From Sandarakinorhabdus sp. AAP62 (GTDB lineage Bacteria; Pseudomonadota; Alphaproteobacteria; Sphingomonadales; Sphingomonadaceae): a DNA stretch of 64,000 bases. The notes under the pieces were generated by a model. It was not told the DNA's origin. It saw nothing but the letters and a program-made list of their open reading frames with translations, and searched no databases. Location of the stretch: assembly GCF_000331225.1 (NCBI RefSeq), contig NZ_ANFY01000004.1:186001-250000 (forward strand). Direction: 5' to 3'. The translations under genes were made by a program, and so were the position numbers. Positions 44,784 through 53,489 of this stretch are shown piece after piece (the stretch's first letter is position 1; the number at the start of each line of letters is the position of its first letter).

Positions 44784-45706
44784 TGGCCAGCGCCGCGCCG
44801 GAACCGCGCTTCACGCCCGTAGCCTGGTTTGCCTTCATCGCCTGCACCCTGATCTGGGGTGGTACCTGGTTCGTGATCCGCACCCAGTTGGGCGAAGTGC
44901 CGCCAAGCTGGTCGGTGACGTGGCGCTTTGCGCTGGGGGCGGCGGTAATGTTCGCCCTGTGCCTGGTGCGGCGCAAATCGCTGCGACTGTCGCTGCGCCA
45001 GCATGGTTTCGCGCTGCTGGTGGCCGTCACCCAGTTCGTGCTGAATTTCAACCTGGTCTATCGGTCGGAACAATATCTCACCTCGGGGCTGGTCAGCCTC
45101 ACCTTTGCCTTCCTGCTGGTTACCAATGCGGCACTGGCGGCGCTGTTCCTGGGGCAGCGCGTGACCGGCCGCTTCATGCTGGGCAGCGCCATCGGGCTGG
45201 CTGGGGTCGCGCTGCTGTTTGCGCCGGATATCGGCAAGCCGGGCGGTGAACAAATCGGAATCAACAACACGACTTGGGGGCTTGCCTTGGCCTTTGCCGG
45301 CGTGCTGTCGGCCAGTGTCGCCAATGTGCTGCAGGCCACCCCCCAGGGCCGGGCCATGCCGCTGGAGGCCGGCCTCGCCTGGGCCATGGGTTGGGGCGCC
45401 CTGATCGATGGCGCCGTCGCCTGGGGCCTGTCGGGCCCGCCGGTGTTTTCCACCGCGCCAGTCTATCTGGCGGGCCTGGCCTATCTGGGCATCGTCGCAT
45501 CGGCGGTGGCGTTCAGCCTCTATTATATCCTGATCCGCGCGGTCGGCGCCGGACCGGCGGCTTGGAGCGGGGTGGTGGTGCCCGTGGTGGCGATGGGCAT
45601 TTCGACCCTGCTGGAAGGCTATGAATGGACGGCGACCGCCGTGGCCGGGATCGTGCTGGCGCTGATCGGCCTGGGCGTTGCGCTCAAGGCCAAGGCGCAA
45701 CAATAG
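44783..45706 (+). CDS. EamA-family transporter
   Basis: A 307-residue ten-helix transporter with two EamA domains; ACTLIWGGTWFVIRTQLGEVPP begins the first, and AYLGIVASAVAFSLYYILIRAVG is in the second. Members export amino acids or other metabolites. The TGATG junction with the threonine aldolase gene suggests joint expression and perhaps export of threonine or glycine-type amino acids. The substrate is inference. Confidence 0.88.
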   Translation: MASAAPEPRFTPVAWFAFIACTLIWGGTWFVIRTQLGEVPPSWSVTWRFALGAAVMFALCLVRRKSLRLSLRQHGFALLVAVTQFVLNFNLVYRSEQYLTSGLVSLTFAFLLVTNAALAALFLGQRVTGRFMLGSAIGLAGVALLFAPDIGKPGGEQIGINNTTWGLALAFAGVLSASVANVLQATPQGRAMPLEAGLAWAMGWGALIDGAVAWGLSGPPVFSTAPVYLAGLAYLGIVASAVAFSLYYILIRAVGAGPAAWSGVVVPVVAMGISTLLEGYEWTATAVAGIVLALIGLGVALKAKAQQ

Positions 45707-45775
45707 CATCGCCTAGGTAACCCTCCCGATTCCCTGGTTCCCGCTTCCTGCCAATATCGGAATGGGAGAGAGACC

Positions 45776-46492
45776 ATGGTGTTCAGCAACAGTTGCAAGC
45801 AATGCACGGTGCGTGCGCAGGCCCTGTGCGGCGTGTTGGCCGATGAACAACTGGCGCCATTGGCGTCCTGCGGCGTCCAGCGCAGCCTGGCGCGCGGCGA
45901 GATGCTGGTGCGTGCCGGCGATATCTCATCGCTCTGCGCCAATATCCAGCAGGGCCTGATGAAGATCAGCCATATCAATCCGGCGGGGCAGGAGGTCATC
46001 GTGGGCTTGCTGTGGGCGGGCGATTTCGTTGGCACCCCCTTTTCCGGTGGCCAGTCGCTGCCCGCCGCGCATGATATTGTCGCGCTCACGCCCGTGACGC
46101 TGTGCCAGTTTCCGCAAGGCCGGGTGGAGCGCACCATGACCGATCATCCGGCCATGGAACGCGCCCTGCTCAGCCGCACGCTAGCCGAACTGGGCGCGGT
46201 GCGGTCGCGGCTCAGCCGGCTGGCACGGGCAACGGCACTGGCCCGGGTTGCCGGCTTCATCGTTGAATCCGCGGATCGCTGTGCGACCGATGATGATGGT
46301 GATACGATCACCACCATCGAATTGCCGCTCAGCCGGGGCGACATGGCTGATCTGCTTGGCCTGACCATCGAGACGGTCAGCCGCCAGATGACGCGATTGA
46401 AGAATGCCGGGGTGATCGGTCTGCCCGGCGGCCGCCGCGTTGCGATCCATGATCCTGATGCGCTTGCCGAAGCTGCCGAAGAACTTGCCTGA
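45776..46492 (+). CDS. FNR-type oxygen-sensing regulator (Crp/Fnr family)
   Basis: A 238-residue regulator. It has the four cysteines needed to bind a [4Fe-4S] cluster: C7, C10 and C18 at the N-terminus and C110 in the cyclic-nucleotide-like domain (TPVTLCQFP), aligned with the central FNR cysteine. The recognition helix LGLTIETVSRQMTRLK has the E..SR residues that read TTGAT half-sites. It should activate target genes when oxygen is low. A universal stress gene follows 14 bp downstream and a perfect FNR box lies behind that. Start ATG 45776 has GGGAGAGA upstream. Confidence 0.93.
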   Translation: MVFSNSCKQCTVRAQALCGVLADEQLAPLASCGVQRSLARGEMLVRAGDISSLCANIQQGLMKISHINPAGQEVIVGLLWAGDFVGTPFSGGQSLPAAHDIVALTPVTLCQFPQGRVERTMTDHPAMERALLSRTLAELGAVRSRLSRLARATALARVAGFIVESADRCATDDDGDTITTIELPLSRGDMADLLGLTIETVSRQMTRLKNAGVIGLPGGRRVAIHDPDALAEAAEELA

Positions 46493-46506
46493 AGGGAGAC
46501 GGAACG

Positions 46507-47316
46507 ATGAAGACGATCCTTGTGCATATTGAAGGCGACGATGGCCAGGAGGCGCGGCTGAATGCGGCCTTTGACCTGGCGCGCGCGTGCGGCGGGCATC
46601 TCGTCTGCCTGTCGGTGATGCCCTATGCGGCCTATGCGCTGGGCGATCCGGCGATGGGCGCCTTTCCGGTGACTACGCTGATCGACGCCGTGGAGGCCCG
46701 CCGCAAGGAAGAGCGGGTGGCCGTGGAGGCCCGTCTTGCCCAGGAAGGCGTCAGCTGGGAATGGCAGAGCGCCGATGGTGACAGCGCCGACCGGCTGGTC
46801 GAGCATGCCCGGTTGGCCGACGTGGTGGTGATGAGCGCCGGGCCGTTTTCGCGTCAGGGGGCGCTGCAGCTGGGCATCACCGGCGATGTTGCGATCCGTG
46901 CGCCAGCGCCGGTGTTGGCAGTGCCGCCAAGTGCGCGCGGCATCACCGTCGCCGGGCCGGCGCTGCTGTGCTGGGATGGCGGGCAGGAAGCCGCGCGGGC
47001 GCTGCGTGCCGCGATGCCGCTGCTGGCCTTGAGCGAGGCCGTTACGCTGTTGACCGTGGAAGAAAAGGACACGCCGTTCGGTGTGCGGGCGGCCGCCGCC
47101 TTCCTGTCACGCCATGGCATCCATGCCGATGTGGTGGAACGGGCCCAGGGCAGCAGCAGCATCGAGCAGGTGATCCGCAGCGTGGCCGCCGAACGCCAGG
47201 CGACGTGGATCGTGCAGGGTGCCTATGGCCACAGCCGCATGCGGCAGATGCTGTTTGGCGGGGTGACGCGCGGATTGCTCGCCGATGCGCCAGTGCCGAT
47301 TCTGATCGCCCATTGA
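46507..47316 (+). CDS. Universal stress protein (UspA family)
   Basis: A 269-residue protein with two tandem Usp domains. The second ends GAYGHSRMRQMLFGGVTRGLL, matching the G-x2-G-x9-G nucleotide-binding pattern; the first (residues 1-140) looks degenerate, lacking this motif. Usp proteins help survival under energy or oxygen limitation. It lies 14 bp after the FNR-type gene and probably shares its promoter. The stop codon overlaps the FNR box. GAAGGGAGACGGAACG lies before the ATG. Confidence 0.9.
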   Translation: MKTILVHIEGDDGQEARLNAAFDLARACGGHLVCLSVMPYAAYALGDPAMGAFPVTTLIDAVEARRKEERVAVEARLAQEGVSWEWQSADGDSADRLVEHARLADVVVMSAGPFSRQGALQLGITGDVAIRAPAPVLAVPPSARGITVAGPALLCWDGGQEAARALRAAMPLLALSEAVTLLTVEEKDTPFGVRAAAAFLSRHGIHADVVERAQGSSSIEQVIRSVAAERQATWIVQGAYGHSRMRQMLFGGVTRGLLADAPVPILIAH

Positions 47317-47326
47317 TCTGGATCAA
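47313..47326. promoter_or_regulatory. Perfect FNR box
   Basis: TTGATCTGGATCAA matches the FNR consensus TTGAT-N4-ATCAA at every defined base and is fully symmetric in its arms. It overlaps the stop codon of the stress gene and ends 71 bp before the ATG of the small membrane protein, a plausible activator distance. It links that gene to the nearby FNR-type regulator. Confidence 0.85.
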
Positions 47327-47397
47327 AGCCTGCGCCGGCTTGGCCATGGCAGTTTCCCGTTGTCGCCCGGCTGGGGGCGCAGGCTGGGAGAGAAGAG

Positions 47398-47799
47398 ATG
47401 AAATTCGAGTTCCGCGAAGAGCATGGCACTGCCATCGAAGGCAGCCGGGCACCTGAACAAGGTGTAAGGAGACTCGATTTTGATTTGCCAAACAAGCTGT
47501 TAGCGCAGGTGGTAGGCGCCGGAGCGGCTTATCTTGCCATCATGTATGTTGCGTTTCGGGCGGCTGCGGGTCTTGGTCTGATCTTCGTGGTCTTCGGCCT
47601 TGTGCTGGTGGCCTATTATGGCCTGCCGCTGCTGATGCAGCGGACCTCAGGCCGCAGGGAGAATGACATTCCGCGCCGGGGAGCGTGGGGAATTGATACG
47701 GCAAGCGGCTATCTTTCCGGCCGCGCCGCCTATGCCCAGGTCATGACTGTCCCGTTATTGATGGTGGCTTGGGCTGTATTTGTCAGCTTCCTTGCTTGA
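47398..47799 (+). CDS. Small membrane protein of unknown function, probable FNR target
   Basis: I do not recognise a family. The 133-residue protein has a charged start, two adjacent helices (about 39-57 and 58-78, LLAQVVGAGAAYLAIMYVAF and the next), a basic RTSGRRENDIPRRG linker, and a third helix at 113-131. The sequence HGTAIEGS and charged N-tail suggest a cytoplasmic start. GGGAGAGAAGAG precedes ATG 47398. A 10-bp stem (47327-47336 with 47376-47385) can form in its leader. The FNR box upstream implies induction at low oxygen. Confidence 0.75.
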   Translation: MKFEFREEHGTAIEGSRAPEQGVRRLDFDLPNKLLAQVVGAGAAYLAIMYVAFRAAAGLGLIFVVFGLVLVAYYGLPLLMQRTSGRRENDIPRRGAWGIDTASGYLSGRAAYAQVMTVPLLMVAWAVFVSFLA

Positions 47800-47835
47800 G
47801 CGCCCGCATTTGGGGGATGTCAGGTGATGGAGCTG

Positions 47836-47960
47836 CCAACCTTTCGAGGTTGGTTGTCGACCGGACTGCACCCCCCGTCTCCCACCCATCCTGCGGGGGG
47901 TGACGCCGGGCCGATCAACCAACGGAAGGCCGTCGACCCGGGCAGGGACGGCGGCCTTCC
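47836..47960. ncRNA. Nested, mutually exclusive stems: possible small RNA or double terminator
   Basis: Between two converging genes. Stem A: CCAACC 47836-47841 with GGTTGG 47848-47853, loop TTTCGA. Stem B: GTTGGTTG 47849-47856 with CAACCAAC 47916-47923, enclosing CCGG 47861-47864 with 47906-47909 and CACCCCCCG 47869-47877 with CGGGGGGTG 47894-47902. Stem C: GGAAGGCC 47924-47931 with GGCCTTCC 47953-47960. A and B share bases, so they cannot both form. The central loop is rich in CUCCC on the plus strand. No clear promoter was seen. Confidence 0.45.
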
Positions 47961-47983
47961 TTCCTACAGGGAGGGAATGTCTC

Positions 47984-50257
47984 TCACGCTGCCTTGGGCA
48001 AACCTTGTGCCAGCCGCCAGAGCTTCTCCGGTGTGGCCGGCATTTCCAGCTGTTGGCCATCCAGCGCATCGATGATGGCATTGATCACCGATGGCATGGC
48101 GCCAATGGTGCCGGCTTCGCCGCAGCCCTTCACGCCCAGCGGGTTGGTGGGTGACGGCGTGTTCAGCGTTTCAAACAGCACCGCCGGCGGCATCACATCG
48201 GCGCGCGGAATACCATAGTCCATCAGGCTGCCGGTGATCAGCTGGCCGGCATCATCATAAACGATATTCTCCAGCACGGCCTGGCCCAGCCCCTGCGCAA
48301 TGCCGCCATGGATCTGGCCTTCGACCAGCATCGGATTCACCAGCACGCCGAAATCATCCACCAGGCTGTAGCGGGTTACGGCGATGGTGCCGGTATCCGG
48401 GTCCAGCTCCACCTCGGCGATGTGGCAGCCGTTGGGGAAGGTGGGGGCGGGCTTGCTGTCCTTGGTGGTGTAACGGCTGCGGCCATCCAGTGCGCCCGGG
48501 TGGCGGCTGGCGAGTTCGGCCCAGCTCAGCGTCGCGTTGCTGCCGCGCGCCTTGAACAGGCCGTCGCCATAGTCGACGTCGCTGCCCAGATCTGCACTGG
48601 CCAGTGCGGTGCCGCGCGCGATCATGTCGTCGGCACTCGCCAGCACGGCGCCGCCGCCAAAGGCCATCGACCGCGAACCGCCGGTACCGCCGCCCACTTC
48701 CATGCGGCTGGTGTCGCCCTGCACGATGCGGATCTGCGCCATCGGCACGCCCAGCCGCGCGGCCAGCACCTGGCCATAGGCGGTTTCGTGGCCTTGGCCG
48801 TTGGATTGGGTGCCAACCGACATCTCGATCGTGCCGTCGGCGGCTACGCGCACATCGGCATGTTCCTCGGTGCCGCCGCCGCCGGCGATCTCCACATAAT
48901 AGGCCATGCCGCGGCCCAGCCGCTTGCCGCGCTTCGCCGCCTCGACCTTGCGGGCGGGGAAGCCGGCCCAATCGGCGACCTGCTTGGCGCGGTCCAGCAC
49001 CGCCGGGAAATTGCCGATATCATAGGTCAGGCCCAGGCCGTTTTCGTGGGGCAGCTCGGCCGGGGTCAGCAGGTTGCGGGCGCGCATCTCGTCCACCGCA
49101 ACGCCGATCTCGCGCGCCGCCGCTTCGATCAATCGCTCCATCACATAGGCCGATTCCGGCCGGCCAGCCCCGCGATAGGCATCCACGGGCGTGGTATTGG
49201 TCACCACCCCGTGCACCAGATTGTGGATGGCCGGGATGCGATAGACGCCGCCCATGATGCGCCCGCCAGCCATGGTCTGGATCGCCGGACCGAATTGCGC
49301 CTGATAGGCGCCAAGATCGGACCAGGTTTCCACCTTCAGCGCCAGGATGCGACCATCCTTGTCGAGCGCCAGCGCGGCTTCGCTTTCCATGGCGCGGCCG
49401 TGGGTGTCGGTCTGGAAAGCGTCGCCGCGCTCCCCGGTCCACTTCACCGGACGGCCCAGTGCGCGGGCGGCATGCAGGCACAGGACATATTCGGGATACA
49501 GGAAGCTCTTCATGCCGAAACCGCCACCCACATCGTTGGTGACGACGCGCATCCTCTCCACCGGCACCTTCAATATGGCCTTGGCCAGTTCGCGCTGCAT
49601 GGAAGCCACGCCCTGGCTGCCGGTGGTGAGGGTGAAGCCATCAGCCTCGCTATACTCGCCGAGCGCCGCGCGCACCTCCATCGAGGTGGGGGCGATGCGG
49701 TTCTGCAGGATCTTCAGGCGCGTCACATGCGCGGCGCCGGCAATGGCGGCCTCCACGGCGGCCGGGTTGCCGACCTGCCAATCGAACAGGCTGTTGGAAT
49801 TGGCTTCCGGCCAGATCAGCGGCGCATCAGCCGCCAACGCCGCAGTGATGCTGGCCACTACGGGCAATTCTTCATAATCCACCCAGATGGCTTCGGCGCC
49901 GGCACGCGCCGCTTCCCGGGTTTCGGCAACAACGAAGGCCACGCCGTCGCCCACGAAACGCACCCGGCCATCGGCCAGCATCACGCGCGGCGTCTTCACC
50001 TCGCCCGACAGCGGCACCAGGCAGGGGATCACGCCATATTCGGCGACATCCTTGTGGGTATAGACGGCGACAACGCCCGGCACATCCAGCGCGGCCGACG
50101 CATCGATGCCCTTGATTTCGGCATGGGCATAGGGGCTGCGCAGGGTGACGCCAAACAGCATGCCGGGGCGGGACTGATCGTCGGTATAGCTGCCCTTGCC
50201 GGTGAGCAGGCGTGCGTCCTCGACGCGGGTAACCGATTGGCCGGTGCCGAACTTCAT
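47984..50257 (-). CDS. Molybdenum hydroxylase large subunit (CO/xanthine dehydrogenase family)
   Basis: A 757-residue Mo-pterin-binding subunit. The N-terminal hammerhead domain (GTGQSVTRVEDARLLTGKGSYTDD) is followed by the Mo-binding domains with VGGGFGMKSFLYPEY, the form II loop AYRGAGRPE instead of the AYxCSFR of true CO dehydrogenase, MSVGTQSNGQGHETAYGQV and the catalytic glutamate in VKGCGEAGTIGAMPSV. It oxidises aldehydes, purines or N-heterocycles with water. Its usual FAD and iron-sulfur partners are not beside it, so it must pair with subunits made elsewhere. The start overlaps the upstream gene by four bases. Confidence 0.92.
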   Translation of the reverse strand: MKFGTGQSVTRVEDARLLTGKGSYTDDQSRPGMLFGVTLRSPYAHAEIKGIDASAALDVPGVVAVYTHKDVAEYGVIPCLVPLSGEVKTPRVMLADGRVRFVGDGVAFVVAETREAARAGAEAIWVDYEELPVVASITAALAADAPLIWPEANSNSLFDWQVGNPAAVEAAIAGAAHVTRLKILQNRIAPTSMEVRAALGEYSEADGFTLTTGSQGVASMQRELAKAILKVPVERMRVVTNDVGGGFGMKSFLYPEYVLCLHAARALGRPVKWTGERGDAFQTDTHGRAMESEAALALDKDGRILALKVETWSDLGAYQAQFGPAIQTMAGGRIMGGVYRIPAIHNLVHGVVTNTTPVDAYRGAGRPESAYVMERLIEAAAREIGVAVDEMRARNLLTPAELPHENGLGLTYDIGNFPAVLDRAKQVADWAGFPARKVEAAKRGKRLGRGMAYYVEIAGGGGTEEHADVRVAADGTIEMSVGTQSNGQGHETAYGQVLAARLGVPMAQIRIVQGDTSRMEVGGGTGGSRSMAFGGGAVLASADDMIARGTALASADLGSDVDYGDGLFKARGSNATLSWAELASRHPGALDGRSRYTTKDSKPAPTFPNGCHIAEVELDPDTGTIAVTRYSLVDDFGVLVNPMLVEGQIHGGIAQGLGQAVLENIVYDDAGQLITGSLMDYGIPRADVMPPAVLFETLNTPSPTNPLGVKGCGEAGTIGAMPSVINAIIDALDGQQLEMPATPEKLWRLAQGLPKAA

Positions 50258-51060
50258 CGCTGCATCTCCTCAAGGCAGGCCGCAAGGCCGGAATGATAAT
50301 CAGGGTATTTCAGGTAATAGCCAAGCTGCCTTTTCATGCGGCCATTGGCCACCCTGCGGCATTCGGCATAAAAGGCGCGGCCCATCGGCGACAGATTGGC
50401 CTTATCGAGCGGGATCAGCGGCGATGGCGCCATCCCCAGCATCCGCGCTGCCGCTGCCGTGACGGCCTCACCGGGCGCGGGCAGATCATCGGCGATGTTA
50501 TAGATACCAGCCGGGCCGCCGTGCATGCTGGCCAGCACCGCGCCGGTGATATCATCAACATGGATGCGGCTGAACACATGGCCCGGCAGATCGATCCGCG
50601 CGACCGGCCCGGCACGGAGCCGATCGAGTGCGGAACGACCGGGGCCATAGATGCCCGGCAGGCGGAAGACGCGGGCCTGCGGGTGCAGCGCCTCCCAAGT
50701 CTCATCCGCCAGGTTTCGCCCGCCACGGCGGCCCTGGCGGGGCGCGCCTTCATCAACCCAGGCCCCGCCGGCATCGCCATAAACACCGGTAGACGACAGA
50801 TAGCCGATCCATTTCGCCGGGGCCCTGGCCAGGGCATCGCCATGCGCGGCCAGCACCGGATCGCTGCCGTCGCTGGCAGGCGGCACCGAGGAGAGGATGT
50901 GGGTGGCGCTGGCGATAGCGTCCGGCAATTCCGGGCTGTCGAGCGTCAGCACGCCAGGCGCCGCGCGTGAGCGCACCGCGGTGATGGCGAAGCCCGCCGC
51001 CTGCGCCGCATCGGCGATGTGGCCGGCGCTGTAGCCCAGGCCGAGGATGAGGAGGTGCAT
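50254..51060 (-). CDS. SDR-family NAD(P)-binding epimerase/reductase-like protein
   Basis: A 268-residue Rossmann protein. LILGLGYSAGHIADAAQAAGF is the dinucleotide site, but has GLGYSAG in place of GxxGxxG, as in the YeeZ-like branch. YLSSTGVYGDAGG holds the tyrosine, and RLPGIYGPGRSALDRL follows. Substrate unknown. The stop overlaps the start of the Mo-hydroxylase gene (ATGA), so the two are probably co-expressed. It might be a maturation helper or an unrelated reductase. Confidence 0.83.
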   Translation of the reverse strand: MHLLILGLGYSAGHIADAAQAAGFAITAVRSRAAPGVLTLDSPELPDAIASATHILSSVPPASDGSDPVLAAHGDALARAPAKWIGYLSSTGVYGDAGGAWVDEGAPRQGRRGGRNLADETWEALHPQARVFRLPGIYGPGRSALDRLRAGPVARIDLPGHVFSRIHVDDITGAVLASMHGGPAGIYNIADDLPAPGEAVTAAAARMLGMAPSPLIPLDKANLSPMGRAFYAECRRVANGRMKRQLGYYLKYPDYHSGLAACLEEMQR

Positions 51061-51105
51061 GGCCCTACCGTAGCGGGGCCGTCGGGGCGACGCCAGCGCT
51101 GTCCT

Positions 51106-52287
51106 CTACCGCACGTCCGCCTCGCCCAGATGCTCGGCCTTCCAGCGCATGGCGGTCATCACGCGGGTGTGGCCGCTGGGGTGATCGAAGAAGATGATCT
51201 CCTCCCATGGGCCGGGCTCGATCTTGCGATATTGCGACAGCTTCATGGCGATGCGGGCAAAGCTGTCGGGGGCGCGGGCGGCATTGTGGGCGAAGATGTC
51301 GGCTTCCTGCTCGTTGATGCGAATGAGGCTGTTGGTGACTGGCGTCGCCACGAAGAACACCGTGCTCACCACGATGACCAGCGCCGGCAGCACGCCGGGA
51401 TCGGCCATGCCGGCTATGCCCCAGTTGCCGCCCAGCCGCGTCAGCAGCCACGGCGAACCCGCCGCCACCAGCGCCAGGCTGACGGCGATGACCAGCGACA
51501 TGCCAAGCAGCAGTTTCCAGATGTGATTGAGCACATAATGGCCCAGTTCATGCGCCATCACTGCGCGGATCTCGTTGATGTCCTGCTTCATCAGATTGTC
51601 GTTCAGCGCGATGCGGGTGGTGCCCAGCATGCCGGCGACATTGGCCGAGATGCGATCCGATTGCCGGCTGGCATCAACCAGGAACACATTGTCGGCCGGC
51701 ACGCCATTGGCGCGCGCCAGCTTCAGCACTTCCGTTTTCACCGGGCCTTCGGGCAGCGGCGTGTAATCGTTGAACAGCGGATCGAGATAGACCGGCGCCA
51801 GCGTGATCGTCGCCATCAGCACGGCGATGGTCAGCCCGGTGCCCCCCACCCACCAGCCGCGCGGCCAGCGCCGGATCACGGCGTGGACGCCCATCCACAG
51901 GATCGCCGCGATCAGCGTGTCGGCGGCGATGACGATCAGCTGCTCGCCGCCCCATTCGGCAAAATTCTGGTTGGACAGGCCATAGGCATGCTCGCGGAAG
52001 AATTCGGTGTAGATGGTGTAGGGCGCGGTGATCAGCGTGACGATCAGCAGATAGGGCACGGCAAACAGCAGCGCCGCCAGCATCGGCCCGGCCTTGCTTC
52101 GGGCCCAGGCCGAAAGCCGCGCCGCCCAGCCCAGTTGCAGCACGATCAGATTGGCGCCCACGGTCACCAGGAAACCCCAGAGGATCAGCCAGTAGCCGCC
52201 TTCGAAATAGGCGTCGGACCGGGCGCGGGCAGCGCCCTTCAGCGTCGCCATGTAAGCCTGTGTCGCCAGTTCCGGATCGAATGTCAT
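51106..52287 (-). CDS. M48-family membrane metalloprotease (CAAX protease-like)
   Basis: A 393-residue integral membrane protease. The zinc motif is MAHELGHYVLNH near residue 245, and the third ligand is the glutamate in RINEQEADIFAHNAA. Seven or so helices, a long N-terminal membrane part, and length match the Ste24p/CAAX protease 1 branch rather than HtpX. Bacterial members act on misfolded or signal-peptide-like membrane proteins. Start ATG 52287. Lone gene. Confidence 0.92.
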   Translation of the reverse strand: MTFDPELATQAYMATLKGAARARSDAYFEGGYWLILWGFLVTVGANLIVLQLGWAARLSAWARSKAGPMLAALLFAVPYLLIVTLITAPYTIYTEFFREHAYGLSNQNFAEWGGEQLIVIAADTLIAAILWMGVHAVIRRWPRGWWVGGTGLTIAVLMATITLAPVYLDPLFNDYTPLPEGPVKTEVLKLARANGVPADNVFLVDASRQSDRISANVAGMLGTTRIALNDNLMKQDINEIRAVMAHELGHYVLNHIWKLLLGMSLVIAVSLALVAAGSPWLLTRLGGNWGIAGMADPGVLPALVIVVSTVFFVATPVTNSLIRINEQEADIFAHNAARAPDSFARIAMKLSQYRKIEPGPWEEIIFFDHPSGHTRVMTAMRWKAEHLGEADVR

Positions 52288-52388
52288 TGCGAGTCCCCTC
52301 TTGTGTATTGATGGACTAACACAGCTGATGTCCGATGCCCAGCCTATTGACAGCTTGCCGCACCGCGCCGCCGTGCCACCATCAGGCC

Positions 52389-53489
52389 ATGCTCAGCCGC
52401 GCCGACGATTATCCCATCCACCAGACGCCGGAGCCGATCGCGGTTTCAGGGACGGACCGCAATTTCTACGATCGCTATTTCTTCAGCGCACAAGCGCCGG
52501 ACGGCAGCGCGGTGGTGGGGGTGGCGATGGGCATCTATCCCCATCTCAATATCATCGATTGCGCGGTGTCGGTGCTGGCCGGTGGGGAGCAGCACAGCCT
52601 GTTCGCCAGCCGCATCCTGCACGGCGAGCGCATGAATCTGCGCGTTGGCCCGGTGACCCTCCATGTCGAGGAGCCGCTGCAGCGCCTGCGGCTGGCCATC
52701 GCGCCCAATGAGACGGGCATCGCCGGCGAATTGACCTTCACCGGCCGCGCCGCGCCGATATTGGAGCCGCGCTTCATCCGCCGCAACGGCACCCGCACGC
52801 TGATGGACGTGACGCGCATGACCCAGGGCGGGGCATGGACCGGCCAGATCAGCGCTGCCGGCGTGACCCATGATCTTGCCGGCTGGCGCGGCACCCGCGA
52901 TCGCAGCTGGGGTGTGCGACCCATCGGTGCGCCTGATGCGCAAAGCCCGCAGCCGGTAACGCCGCCGCAATTCTTCTGGCTGTGGACACCGACGGCCTTT
53001 GATGATTGGCACCTGTTCTTCCATTCGAACGACGATGAACATGGCCGGCCGTGGAACCGCGCCGGCGTGCTGGTACGCCTGAAGGATGGCGCCGAATTCC
53101 CGTTGGAAGACGCCCGCATGGCGCTGGCCTTCCGCCCTGGCAGCCGCCATGCCGGCGCCGCCCGGCTGGAAGCGCGACTGCAGGACGGCCGGCCGGTGAC
53201 AGTGGATTTCCGCATCGGCGCGAATTTCATGATGCGGGGCATCGGTTATGGCCACCCGGTGCGCGGGCACGGGATGTTCCAGGGGCCGGACGTGGTTTCG
53301 CACGAGCTGATCGAACTGGCCGGCGTCGATCCGGCCAACCCGATCAACGCGCATGTGCAGGGCCTGAGCGAGGCCAGCCTGTCGATCGGCGGCGCGGCGC
53401 CGCTGATGGGGCGCGGCCTGTTCGAGCAACTCGCGATTGGTCCACACGCACCGTCGGGTTTCAAGGAGCTGTTCGACCTTGCCGGCTGA
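52389..53489 (+). CDS. CrtC/AttH-like uncharacterised protein
   Basis: A 366-residue soluble protein. MLSRADDYPIHQTPEPIAVSG is a strongly family-like start, so I chose ATG 52389 over a frame extending 54 bases upstream. WRGTRDRSWGVRPIG and FFWLWTPTAFDDWHLFFHS resemble parts of the lipocalin-like CrtC/AttH group (hydroxyneurosporene synthase-like), suggesting a pocket for a hydrophobic ligand. No catalytic set was recognised. It overlaps the APH-like kinase gene by 11 bp and starts a three-gene operon. Confidence 0.7.
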   Translation: MLSRADDYPIHQTPEPIAVSGTDRNFYDRYFFSAQAPDGSAVVGVAMGIYPHLNIIDCAVSVLAGGEQHSLFASRILHGERMNLRVGPVTLHVEEPLQRLRLAIAPNETGIAGELTFTGRAAPILEPRFIRRNGTRTLMDVTRMTQGGAWTGQISAAGVTHDLAGWRGTRDRSWGVRPIGAPDAQSPQPVTPPQFFWLWTPTAFDDWHLFFHSNDDEHGRPWNRAGVLVRLKDGAEFPLEDARMALAFRPGSRHAGAARLEARLQDGRPVTVDFRIGANFMMRGIGYGHPVRGHGMFQGPDVVSHELIELAGVDPANPINAHVQGLSEASLSIGGAAPLMGRGLFEQLAIGPHAPSGFKELFDLAG

